From Kiritimatiellia bacterium (GTDB taxonomy: Bacteria > Verrucomicrobiota > Kiritimatiellia > RFP12 > DVOR01), in the NCBI GenBank assembly GCA_017457555.1, contig JAFTHG010000083.1, positions 1 to 11,325 of the forward strand: 11,325 nt of DNA. The letters are read 5' to 3'. The notes beneath the pieces were generated by a model. The model had not been told where the DNA came from, ran no database searches, and saw only the letters and a list, made by a program, of their open reading frames with translations. Below, in pieces: positions 4,733-11,325 of this stretch; positions within the stretch are counted from its first letter, which is position 1; every line of letters starts with the position of its first letter. The translations under genes were made by a program, and so were the position numbers.

Positions 4733-5587
4733 ATGTTTCCGATTGTAGACAAAGAACAACTATCTGCAGATGTCTATTCGATGTGGATTCAGGCCCCACT
4801 CATTGCAGAAGAGCGTCAAGCTGGTCAATTTATCATTCTTCAACTGGACGAACAATTTGGCGAACGCATTCCCTTAACCATTGCAGATGCAGACCCTGTT
4901 AAAGGAACTGTCCGTATTATCTTTCAGGCCGTTGGCGCCTCTACCAAACGTTTAGCACAGCTCAATGTCGGCGATGCGCTTCCCGTCTTCCTGGGACCAT
5001 TAGGCAAACCTACACATATTGAACGCAAAGGCACCGTAGCCTGCGTGGGTGGTGGTATTGGCGTAGCCCCAATGCATCCGATTGCCCAAGCTATGAAACA
5101 GGCAGGCAATAAGGTCATCGTCATTATGGGAGCGCGCACTAAAGAGTTACTGATTCTTGAAAAAGAGATGGCCGCCATTGCCGATGAGTTTATCATTTGC
5201 ACCGATGATGGATCCTATGGGCGCAAAGCATTAGTCACCGAACCTCTCAAAGAGGTATGCGCTCGCGAACCTATTGCCGAGTGTGTCACGATCGGCCCTC
5301 CCATCATGATGAAATTCTGTGCGCTAACCACATTACCCTTTGCCGTTCCCACTACAGCCTCACTCAACTCCATTATGATTGATGGCACCGGCATGTGTGG
5401 CGGTTGTCGCGTGATGGTCGGCGGCAAGATTCAGTTCGTCTGCGTGGATGGCCCGGAATTTGACGCGCATCAGGTTGATTTTGACAATCTAATAAAACGC
5501 AATCGCGCCTTTGCTGCTCGCGAACGTGAAGACTCATGCAATCTCTTTAAGATTGCGGATGCCAAACAAAACGAATCCCTCCGCTAA
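4733..5587 (+). CDS. nfnA: NADH-dependent ferredoxin:NADP+ oxidoreductase, small subunit
   Basis: Small subunit of the electron-bifurcating transhydrogenase Nfn, which couples NADPH, NAD+ and ferredoxin in the cytoplasm of anaerobes. It belongs to the PyrK / dihydroorotate dehydrogenase electron-transfer (ferredoxin reductase-like) family. Visible features are the FAD-binding RIPLT at 45-49, a nucleotide-binding GGGIGVAP at 106-113, and a [2Fe-2S] site near the C-terminus with C222-x2-C225 and C237. In characterised Nfn enzymes this cluster uses three Cys and one Asp; Asp217, just before GTGMCGGC, is the likely fourth ligand. At 284 residues the length is normal. The ATG has GGAGAG close upstream. 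The large subunit starts 17 bp downstream, the standard nfnA-nfnB order. Stand-alone homologues are often labelled sulfide dehydrogenase or glutamate synthase-associated subunits; the pairing makes Nfn the best call, though sulfide dehydrogenase (SudBA) is a near alternative. Confidence 0.88.
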   Translation: MFPIVDKEQLSADVYSMWIQAPLIAEERQAGQFIILQLDEQFGERIPLTIADADPVKGTVRIIFQAVGASTKRLAQLNVGDALPVFLGPLGKPTHIERKGTVACVGGGIGVAPMHPIAQAMKQAGNKVIVIMGARTKELLILEKEMAAIADEFIICTDDGSYGRKALVTEPLKEVCAREPIAECVTIGPPIMMKFCALTTLPFAVPTTASLNSIMIDGTGMCGGCRVMVGGKIQFVCVDGPEFDAHQVDFDNLIKRNRAFAAREREDSCNLFKIADAKQNESLR

Positions 5588-5604
5588 AAACGGGAGTTCA
5601 AATC

Positions 5605-7098
5605 ATGTCCTTTATTACTCCGGAAGCCCTCAAAGCCGCCGCACAGGAAACGTGGAATACACTGAAAGACCGCACCCTTTCGCCTAAAGAACGTACAGCA
5701 ATCGCCCAACAACCGATGCCGGTGCAACCGCCTGAAGTGCGTAAATTCAATATACAAGAAGTGGCAATCGGTTATAGCGAAGCACAAGCACGTATTGAAG
5801 CTAACCGCTGTTTGCAGTGTAAGAATGCGCCCTGTATGAAAGGTTGCCCCGTTTCCATCAACATTCCCGGCTTTATCCGTGAAGTGGCACAAGGCAACTA
5901 CGCAGAGGCTCTGGCTGTTATCCGTCAGAGCAGTATTCTGCCTGCTATTTGCGGCCGAGTCTGCCCACAAGAAAATCAGTGCCAGAAGGCCTGTACCGTT
6001 GGCGTGATTCACAAAGATGTCAACCAGAGTGTGGCGATTGGCCGTCTGGAACGTTACGTGGCAGACTGGCAGCGCGCCCACGAAGCAGAGGCTCCTATTG
6101 ACAACACGGTGAAACCTGCCACCGGGAAAAAGGTCGCAGTAGTAGGTTCCGGGCCTTCAGGAATCACGGTCGCAGCAGATGTACGCCGTGAAGGTCACGA
6201 TGTCACCCTCTTTGAAGCCTTCCAAAAACCCGGCGGTGTGCTGGTCTATGGCATTCCGGAATTTCGCTTACCCAAGGCGATTGTTGACAAGGAAGTTGAA
6301 GGTTTGAAGCAAATGGGTGTCACCGTAGTGCCCAACTTTGTCGTCGGCCGCACGCGCAAATTGAAAGATTTGATGGAAAAGGATGGTTTTGATGCCGTCT
6401 ACGTCGGCTCCGGTGCAGGATTGCCACGCTTTATGGGTATCCCCGGTGAAGAGTTGGTGGGGGTCTTCTCTGCGAATGAATATCTCACCCGTGCCAACCT
6501 TATGAAAGCCTATGACCGCGCTGCAGCGGCCACACCCTACTATCCCGCGAAACGCGTTGCCGTCCTGGGCGGTGGCAATGTGGCAATGGATGCTGCGCGT
6601 ATGGCCTTCCGTCTGGGCGCAGAAGAGGTCTATCTCATCTACCGTCGCGGCCGTTCGGAGATGCCGGCCCGTGCAGAAGAGGTGGAACACGCCGAAGAAG
6701 AGGGTGTCGACTTCCGTTTTCTTTGTAATATTGAACGTATCTTAGGCGATGACAATGGTGTCGTCAATGCCATTGAATGTCTGCGTTATGAATTGGGCGA
6801 ACCCGATGCTTCCGGCCGTCGCAGTCCAGTGCCTGTCGCAGGCAGTGAATTTACGTTACCCGTTGATGCAGTCATCATTGCCATCGGTAATGCCTCTAAT
6901 CCGCTCATTCCGCAAACGACCGCCGGTCTTGAAATCAATCGTCGCGGCAACATCGTGGTTGATGATCAACAGGCCACCAGTCTACCTGGCGTCTATGCCG
7001 GAGGCGATATTGTGCTCGGTGCTGCCACAGTGATTCTCGCTATGGGTGAAGGACGCCGCGCCGCAAAGGCCATCAACGCCTATCTCGCTACGAAATAA
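5605..7098 (+). CDS. nfnB: NADH-dependent ferredoxin:NADP+ oxidoreductase, large subunit (GltD-like)
   Basis: Large, bifurcating-FAD subunit of Nfn, similar to the glutamate synthase small subunit GltD. The N-terminal domain carries eight Cys in the usual two-cluster pattern: C69, C72, C77, C81 and C116, C120, C126, C130, for two [4Fe-4S] centres. The first Rossmann FAD fold begins at VGSGPSG (180-186), the NADPH-binding fold at LGGGNVAMD (321-329), and the closing FAD motif is GGDIVLGAATVI (466-477). Length (497 aa) is slightly above other NfnB proteins, owing to about 40 extra N-terminal residues before the cluster domain. CGGGAG lies before the ATG. No glutamate synthase large subunit is adjacent, which also favours Nfn over GltBD. 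The murE gene follows after 46 bp. Confidence 0.88.
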   Translation: MSFITPEALKAAAQETWNTLKDRTLSPKERTAIAQQPMPVQPPEVRKFNIQEVAIGYSEAQARIEANRCLQCKNAPCMKGCPVSINIPGFIREVAQGNYAEALAVIRQSSILPAICGRVCPQENQCQKACTVGVIHKDVNQSVAIGRLERYVADWQRAHEAEAPIDNTVKPATGKKVAVVGSGPSGITVAADVRREGHDVTLFEAFQKPGGVLVYGIPEFRLPKAIVDKEVEGLKQMGVTVVPNFVVGRTRKLKDLMEKDGFDAVYVGSGAGLPRFMGIPGEELVGVFSANEYLTRANLMKAYDRAAAATPYYPAKRVAVLGGGNVAMDAARMAFRLGAEEVYLIYRRGRSEMPARAEEVEHAEEEGVDFRFLCNIERILGDDNGVVNAIECLRYELGEPDASGRRSPVPVAGSEFTLPVDAVIIAIGNASNPLIPQTTAGLEINRRGNIVVDDQQATSLPGVYAGGDIVLGAATVILAMGEGRRAAKAINAYLATK

Positions 7099-7112
7099 TG
7101 TCCGCCTGTAGT

Positions 7113-7126
7113 CCGGTGAAGACCGG
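7113..7126 (+). repeat. Small hairpin in the nfnB-murE gap
   Basis: CCGGT, loop GAAG, ACCGG forms a 5-bp hairpin between nfnB and murE, without a T-run, so it is not a terminator. It sits just upstream of the murE ribosome-binding site AAAGGGA (7133-7139) and could protect or tune the mRNA. It may also be chance. Confidence 0.4.
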
Positions 7127-7144
7127 CCTCTGAAAGGGATTACC

Positions 7145-8491
7145 ATGCACTATCGTGATGTGGTTTCTGATTCTCGACGTGTTACGCCGGGCGTCCTGTT
7201 TGTCGCAATTCCCGGTGTCAATGTTGATGGTGCGCGCTTTATTCGACAGGCACGTGAAAAGGGTGCGGCAGCCGTAATGGGTGCCACCGAAGATTGCGAC
7301 ATCCGTGTCAGCAATCCACGCCGTGCTTATGCCGAAGCGTGCGCCGAACACTTTGGGAACCCCTCTCAGCAACTCTTACTGTGTGGCATCACAGGAACCA
7401 ATGGCAAAACCACCACCACACTCCTACTCCGCGATATGCTCGCACAGGGCGGTTTGCAACCGGGACTTATCACAACCGTTGCGATTGAGTGGCCGGGGCA
7501 TTCCGAACCTGCCGCTTGCACCACACCCGATGCACACGCTTTGCAAACCACGCTAAATGCGATGACCAAGGCGTCCTGCCGTGCTGCCGTAATGGAAGTT
7601 TCCAGTCACGCCATTGATCAGGAGCGTATCGCTGGGTGCCATTATGCGGTGCTGGCTTTCACCAATCTTACGCAAGATCACCTTGATTACCACGGCACGA
7701 TGGAAGCCTACTATCAGGCAAAAGCCAAACTTTTTCTGGACCATCCCGAAACACCTGCCGTCATCAATCAGGATGACCCCTACGGCAAACGCCTCTTAAC
7801 CGAGCTGACTGCCGCTGGGCACAAACGCCTCTTCCCCTACTCTCCGTCAACAATTTCTGCGACCTTTTCCGCACAAGGCACGGAGGCGACCTTTGTCCTG
7901 AAAGGACGAACCCTCTCTTTTAAGACAGCACTCTGTGGCCGCTACAACCTTGCCAATCTACTTTGTGCCGCTACAGCTGCCACTGCGCTGGGGGTAACGA
8001 CCGATGCCATCCTCTGTGCCATCACCGCCGCCCGTCCGCAATGGGGACGATTGGAACCAGTTGCTCCCGGCGTTTTTGTGGACTATGCCCACACTGATGA
8101 TGCACTGGCCAACGTACTGGCAACGCTCCGTGAAATCACAACAGGAAAATTGATTTGCGTCTTTGGATGTGGTGGCGATCGCGACCGGACGAAACGTCCC
8201 AAGATGGCCGCTGCGGTAGAGCGTTACGCCGATACGATTCTGGTCACGTCTGATAATCCCCGAACGGAAGATCCTGACGCTATCATCGCCGATATTCTCC
8301 CCGGCTTTACGCACGCCAAGCCTATGACCGAACCCGACCGCCGCATCGCCATCCGCAAAGCCTTAACTCTTAAGACCGATGCCGATGTGGTACTGATCGC
8401 CGGCAAGGGACACGAACCTTATCAAGAGATTAAAGGTGTGCGCTATCCCTACAGTGACGCCGAGGAAGTGCGCGCCTTTTACGCCGATTAA
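7145..8491 (+). CDS. murE: UDP-N-acetylmuramoyl-L-alanyl-D-glutamate:meso-diaminopimelate ligase
   Basis: Cytoplasmic Mur ligase that adds meso-diaminopimelate to UDP-MurNAc-L-Ala-D-Glu with ATP, the third amino-acid step of peptidoglycan precursor synthesis. The N-terminal substrate domain shows SDSRRVTPGVLFVAIPG; the central domain has the ATP loop GITGTNGKTTT (81-91), TTPDA (126-130) and EVSSHAIDQERI (151-162). Lys193 in YYQAKAKLF matches the carbamylated lysine. The C-terminal domain has DYAHTDDAL, GCGGDRDRTKRPKM and DNPRTEDP, where DNPR (370-373) is the hallmark of meso-DAP rather than lysine ligases. At 448 residues it is shorter than E. coli MurE, mainly at the N-terminus: it begins directly at the first strand. 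An in-frame stop at 7109-7111 rules out a longer start. AAAGGGA precedes the ATG. No other mur or fts genes are near; the neighbours are nfnAB and a convergent transporter. Confidence 0.93.
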   Translation: MHYRDVVSDSRRVTPGVLFVAIPGVNVDGARFIRQAREKGAAAVMGATEDCDIRVSNPRRAYAEACAEHFGNPSQQLLLCGITGTNGKTTTTLLLRDMLAQGGLQPGLITTVAIEWPGHSEPAACTTPDAHALQTTLNAMTKASCRAAVMEVSSHAIDQERIAGCHYAVLAFTNLTQDHLDYHGTMEAYYQAKAKLFLDHPETPAVINQDDPYGKRLLTELTAAGHKRLFPYSPSTISATFSAQGTEATFVLKGRTLSFKTALCGRYNLANLLCAATAATALGVTTDAILCAITAARPQWGRLEPVAPGVFVDYAHTDDALANVLATLREITTGKLICVFGCGGDRDRTKRPKMAAAVERYADTILVTSDNPRTEDPDAIIADILPGFTHAKPMTEPDRRIAIRKALTLKTDADVVLIAGKGHEPYQEIKGVRYPYSDAEEVRAFYAD

Positions 8492-9642
8492 GGGCGCTTG
8501 CAGCGCACATTCATCTGCTCTAAAAGCACCGTCATCGTAAGAATGAATCCCAAAAGGAAGCAGGGATAAACGCTCATCGCGATACCTTGCACCACCCATC
8601 CCAATACCAGTGGCATCAGGGCTGCGCCAGTGTAGGCACACGCCATCTGCAATCCCATCGCCGCCTGTGACGCTCGCACTCCGAAACGTTCAGGAGTCGC
8701 ATGGAGAAAACAGGGAAAGAGTGGCGCAGCACCCAATCCAACCAGCAGCAATCCCACTTGAATCAACCGAAAGGTCGCCGGGAAGAGCAATAGAATCGCA
8801 CCGGCTACAACACAGCCTGCTCCCCAGCGAATCATATTCTTATCGCCAATACGGTCTGCCACAAAGCCCGACAAGAAGCGTCCCACCGTCATACCTCCAT
8901 AGAAGAGTGCCGCCCATTTGGCCGCCTCTTCCGGCGTAACGCCACCAACTAAATGCAGATAACTGCCAGCCCAGATGCCCGCACAGAATTCAAGCCCCTG
9001 CATGGCGAAGAGTCCGGCGAGGGCAAATCCCATTCCAGGCAGACGCAATGCCTCCCACGTAGTCATCGGAGATCCTTCGGCAGAGGACGCTGTGGCATCG
9101 TGTTTCCAACAGGGGCGGCTGATAAAAAGGAGCACCGCCATGACACCTTGCAAGGCAGCAACCGTCCAATAGCCTCCCTGCCACGGGAAACCGTGCAGTA
9201 ACACCCACGCAATCAGGCACGGACCTCCCGTCGCTCCCACGCCCCACGCCACGTGAATCCAGCTCATCTGCCGTGAAGTCCCGTGTAATGCCACATAACT
9301 GTTCAGGACTGCGTCAATTGAACCAGCCCCCAATCCTAATGGTACCGCACAGGCACAGACCCAGCCAAAGGAGGGTGCCAGCGCAAATCCCAGAAGAGCC
9401 ACCACCGTCAACAAGGTGCTTCCCACCGTGATGGTCCACGTTCCAAAACGGGAAATCAACGCATTGGAGCAGAGAGCCGAGAGTACTGTGCCTGCAGTAA
9501 TCAGTACCGTTACATAACCGGCATACGACACCGGCACATTCAACGCCGTATACATCGATGGCCACGCCGCGCCGATCATTCCATCGGGCAATCCCATACT
9601 GAAAAAGGCCAAGTAAATGATGGGTAACATCCACGAAATCAT
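8488..9642 (-). CDS. MFS permease (FHS/YbjJ-like)
   Basis: A 12-span major facilitator of the inner membrane, 384 residues, close to the minimum for the family. The N-terminal MGLPDGMIGAAWPSM and the GLGAGSIDAVLNSYV segment (103-117) fit the fucose permease / YbjJ-like branch. The loop 8-9 motif GRFLSGFVADRIG (254-266) is the second-half copy of MFS signature A. The central loop is short (about 178-198). Substrate cannot be read from sequence; sugars or small hydrophilic compounds are typical for relatives. GAGAAAAGATA precedes the ATG, a purine-rich but weak ribosome site. It converges on murE, sharing TTAA as both stop codons. The preceding hairpin region (9681-9740) separates it from dppD, so it is likely a separate transcript. 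Confidence 0.85.
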   Translation of the reverse strand: MISWMLPIIYLAFFSMGLPDGMIGAAWPSMYTALNVPVSYAGYVTVLITAGTVLSALCSNALISRFGTWTITVGSTLLTVVALLGFALAPSFGWVCACAVPLGLGAGSIDAVLNSYVALHGTSRQMSWIHVAWGVGATGGPCLIAWVLLHGFPWQGGYWTVAALQGVMAVLLFISRPCWKHDATASSAEGSPMTTWEALRLPGMGFALAGLFAMQGLEFCAGIWAGSYLHLVGGVTPEEAAKWAALFYGGMTVGRFLSGFVADRIGDKNMIRWGAGCVVAGAILLLFPATFRLIQVGLLLVGLGAAPLFPCFLHATPERFGVRASQAAMGLQMACAYTGAALMPLVLGWVVQGIAMSVYPCFLLGFILTMTVLLEQMNVRCKRP

Positions 9643-9680
9643 TATCTTTTCTCGCTCTATAATGGCTTTTGAAATATGAA

Positions 9681-9706
9681 TAACGGTGCCCCACTGGACA
9701 CCGTTA
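9681..9706 (-). terminator. Probable terminator between dppD and the MFS gene
   Basis: Read on the minus strand, an 11-bp stem (TAACGGTGTCC with GGGCACCGTTA, one G-U pair) closes on AGTG and is followed by the moderately T-rich TTCATATTTC. On the plus strand the same position would be a C-A mismatch, so the fold favours minus-strand RNA. It lies 36 bp behind the dppD stop. Confidence 0.6.
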
Positions 9707-9714
9707 CGTTATAC

Positions 9715-9740
9715 TGATGGTCTGGACGTCCAGACCATCA
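9715..9740. repeat. 26-bp perfect palindrome just after dppD
   Basis: Two 13-base arms, each the exact reverse complement of the other, meet without a spacer at GGAC|GTCC. The palindrome begins two bases beyond the dppD stop codon. In RNA it would fold as a hairpin with a GUCC-type tip. There is no T-run directly behind it on either strand. It could be an mRNA 3'-end stabiliser for dppD working with the next hairpin, or a dimer-binding operator for the MFS gene about 70 bp downstream. Confidence 0.6.
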
Positions 9741-9742
9741 CA

Positions 9743-10696
9743 TCACACATTCGGGCAACGTACCGCCCGATCTTCCTTCACAAAGAGTGGCGGCACCGCC
9801 TGAGAACAATCTGCTGTAGCAAAAGCACAGCGCGGTGCAAAGGCGCATCCGGGAGGGAAACGGCCGGGCGGTGGCACGGTGCCGGGAATATCCTGCAACT
9901 GGGTGCGTTCCAATTTCAAACTGGGCACAGCCGCTAACAGGCCACGTGTGTAGGGATGTTTCGGATTAGACAAGACCGCTTTTACCGAACCGCTCTCCAC
10001 AATTCGCCCGGCGTACATCACGTAGAGCCGCTCCATATAACTGGCCACGATACCCAAATTGTGCGTAATCAGCAATAATGCCATTTGACGCTCCCGTGCC
10101 AGACGATCCATCAATCCCAGAATCTTCCGCTGCGTCGTCACATCCAGTGCCGTCGTGGGCTCATCTGCCACCAAGAGTTGGGGTTCGGCAGCCAGTGCCA
10201 TCGCCAACATCACACGCTGGCACTGCCCACCGGAGAGTTCGCATGGATAGGCAGAAGCCGCCCGAACCGGGTCCGGCAAGCCCACATCCGCCAGAAGCGA
10301 CAAAATACGTTCACGGCGAGCGGCCTTTGACATCGGCGGCAGGACTTCCCCAATCTGATCACTCAGGCGAATCACCGGATTCAAACTGGCCATCGGGTCC
10401 TGAAAGACGTAGGCGATGCCATGGCGGCGTGTTTCACGCAGTGCGGTGGGCTCTTCAAGTAAATTGCACCCTTTGAAGAGAATTTTCCCGGTGCGAATGG
10501 CGCGATCGGTCGGCGGCAATGACGTCACACTGAGCGCCGTCACCGACTTACCACAGCCACTCTCACCCACCAATGCCACACGTTCTCCGGGATGAACGCA
10601 GAGCGACACCTCCGGCACCGGCGTAATCAATCCGCCAGGTGTGCGAAAGGTCACCGACAGATTTTCAATTGATAAGAGCGGAGTCGTTTCAGCCAT
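9743..10696 (-). CDS. Dipeptide/oligopeptide ABC transporter ATP-binding protein, DppD/OppD type
   Basis: Cytoplasmic ATPase that powers a peptide (or nickel/glycoside) importer. Walker A GESGCGKS (44-51), Q-loop FQDPMASLNPV (98-108), signature LSGGQCQ (154-160), Walker B LLVADEP (174-180) and switch histidine in LLITHN (His212) are intact. The C-terminal domain characteristic of the family contains HPYTRGLLAAVPSL and PGTVPPPGRFPPGC, with four conserved Cys (284, 290, 297, 314) in the arrangement linked to an Fe-S cluster in some homologues. Length (317 aa) is normal. It normally works with a second ATPase (DppF/OppF) and two permeases, none of which follow here. It starts 11 bp behind the antiporter stop; AAGGG overlaps that stop codon (TAAGGG), suggesting translational coupling. 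Downstream lie two hairpins. Confidence 0.92.
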   Translation of the reverse strand: MAETTPLLSIENLSVTFRTPGGLITPVPEVSLCVHPGERVALVGESGCGKSVTALSVTSLPPTDRAIRTGKILFKGCNLLEEPTALRETRRHGIAYVFQDPMASLNPVIRLSDQIGEVLPPMSKAARRERILSLLADVGLPDPVRAASAYPCELSGGQCQRVMLAMALAAEPQLLVADEPTTALDVTTQRKILGLMDRLARERQMALLLITHNLGIVASYMERLYVMYAGRIVESGSVKAVLSNPKHPYTRGLLAAVPSLKLERTQLQDIPGTVPPPGRFPPGCAFAPRCAFATADCSQAVPPLFVKEDRAVRCPNV

Positions 10697-10707
10697 ACAG
10701 CAAGCCC

Positions 10708-11325
10708 TTAAACTGACAAGTCGAGGTGTTCCAATTCTGCCACGCTGTCCGCTTCCTTGATCGCCGCGGCGCCACGATCCTGCGTATCAAACGAAACGCC
10801 CTTCCGATTGATTACCAGGCGCACCAACGTCGGAATCGGCAATGTCGTGACCAACGACAACACCACGATTGCATTGAAAAACGTTTCATCCAATAAGCCA
10901 AGGCTCAATGCCACGGCCGCCGCTGCCAACGTTGCCGACAACTGTGGCACTGTCATCAAACCGGCGCAGAGCCCTTGGTTGTTATTGAAGCCGGATATTC
11001 GCATCGCCAGCCAGCCACTGATTACCTTACTGCTCACCAGCCCCACCACCGTGGCGCCTGCAATCAACAGGCTGCGCGTAATATCCGCGCCTTCACTCAT
11101 CCCGAGGAAGACGCGCAAATCTGCCTGGAAGCCCACGCTGAGGAAGAGGAAGGGAATCACCAAGCCAAAGCCGATACTCTCCAAACGACGGTGGATATCC
11201 TCGGTTGACGTGCGGAAAGCCGGCGCCCGTGCCACAGCCAGACCCGCCACGAAAGCACCCACACTCAGGTTGACACCCAGCACGTCGCCAATGAACACGA
11301 TGCTCAGCACCACCAAAAGGAAGAA
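10708..11325 (-). CDS. Cation:proton antiporter (CPA-type Na+/H+ exchanger domain), C-terminal part
   Basis: The gene enters from the right edge; the frame is open to the last base, so the TTG at 11316 is not a true start. About 205 residues of the C-terminal half are present. Segments such as LGVNLSVGAFVAGLAVARAP, then IPFLFLSVGFQADLRVFLG, and later SKVISGWLAMRISGFNNNQGLCAGLMTVPQLSATLAAAAVALSLGLL match monovalent cation:proton antiporters (Na_H_exchanger fold, CPA2-like). Several membrane spans are visible, ending around IVVLSLVTTLPIPTLVRLVI. Only a short soluble tail of about 35 residues (SFDTQDRGAAAIKEADSV...) follows, so there is no TrkA-N/RCK domain as in KefB/KefC. It would exchange Na+ or K+ for H+. 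The dppD gene follows after 11 bp. Confidence 0.85.
   Translation of the reverse strand, partial: FFLLVVLSIVFIGDVLGVNLSVGAFVAGLAVARAPAFRTSTEDIHRRLESIGFGLVIPFLFLSVGFQADLRVFLGMSEGADITRSLLIAGATVVGLVSSKVISGWLAMRISGFNNNQGLCAGLMTVPQLSATLAAAAVALSLGLLDETFFNAIVVLSLVTTLPIPTLVRLVINRKGVSFDTQDRGAAAIKEADSVAELEHLDLSV

Noticed and set aside
9656..9684. TATAGA with an upstream -35 as promoter of the MFS gene
   Set aside because: The possible -35 (GTTATT) is poor and overlaps the hairpin; not enough to annotate.

Overview
This window looks like chromosome from an anaerobic, diderm bacterium, most plausibly of the PVC superphylum (Planctomycetes, Verrucomicrobia, Lentisphaerae, Kiritimatiellae). The main support is an ECF-like sigma factor immediately followed by a membrane Ser/Thr kinase. 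This pairing is typical of that superphylum, and the kinase carries the short N-terminal helical segment common there. An NfnAB-type electron-bifurcating ferredoxin:NADP+ oxidoreductase suggests anaerobic metabolism. MurE has the DNPR motif for meso-diaminopimelate, so the cell makes Gram-negative-type peptidoglycan. The phylum assignment is inference and no rRNA is present to test it.

Layout, left to right. Positions 1-287 hold the 3' end of a MATE-family efflux transporter (+), closed by a strong terminator at 311-342. An AT-rich non-coding stretch (343-631) follows, with an unusual density of GTAC motifs and one palindrome. A minus-strand tRNA operon occupies 632-992: promoter, tRNA-Met(CAU), two identical tRNA-Asn(GUU) copies exactly 100 bp apart, and a terminator. 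After a structured leader comes a plus-strand module: an exported Cys/His-rich protein with an internal duplication (1243-1767), a terminator, a sigma factor (1817-2416) and a one-TM Ser/Thr kinase (2436-4577). Next is nfnA-nfnB-murE (4733-8491, +), closely spaced and probably co-transcribed from an extended -10 promoter near 4687.

The right part is on the minus strand. An MFS permease (8488-9642) converges on murE and the two genes share a TTAA that supplies both stop codons. A 100-bp gap with two hairpins separates it from a DppD/OppD-type ABC ATPase (9743-10696). That ATPase gene lies 11 bp behind the end of a cation:proton antiporter running off the window (10708-11325), and its Shine-Dalgarno overlaps the antiporter stop codon.

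The most interesting segment is 1130-4577. It holds a secreted protein with duplicated helix-plus-cysteine modules, one carrying the CxCx4CxC pattern known from Cu(I)-binding CopY. The sigma gene beside it has its only good Shine-Dalgarno inside the right arm of the preceding terminator. The kinase has HCD in place of HRD, a shortened C-lobe and a large extracytoplasmic helical domain. Whether these three genes form one sensing circuit is a hypothesis, not a demonstrated fact. nfnAB-murE and the transporters are recognisable housekeeping families.
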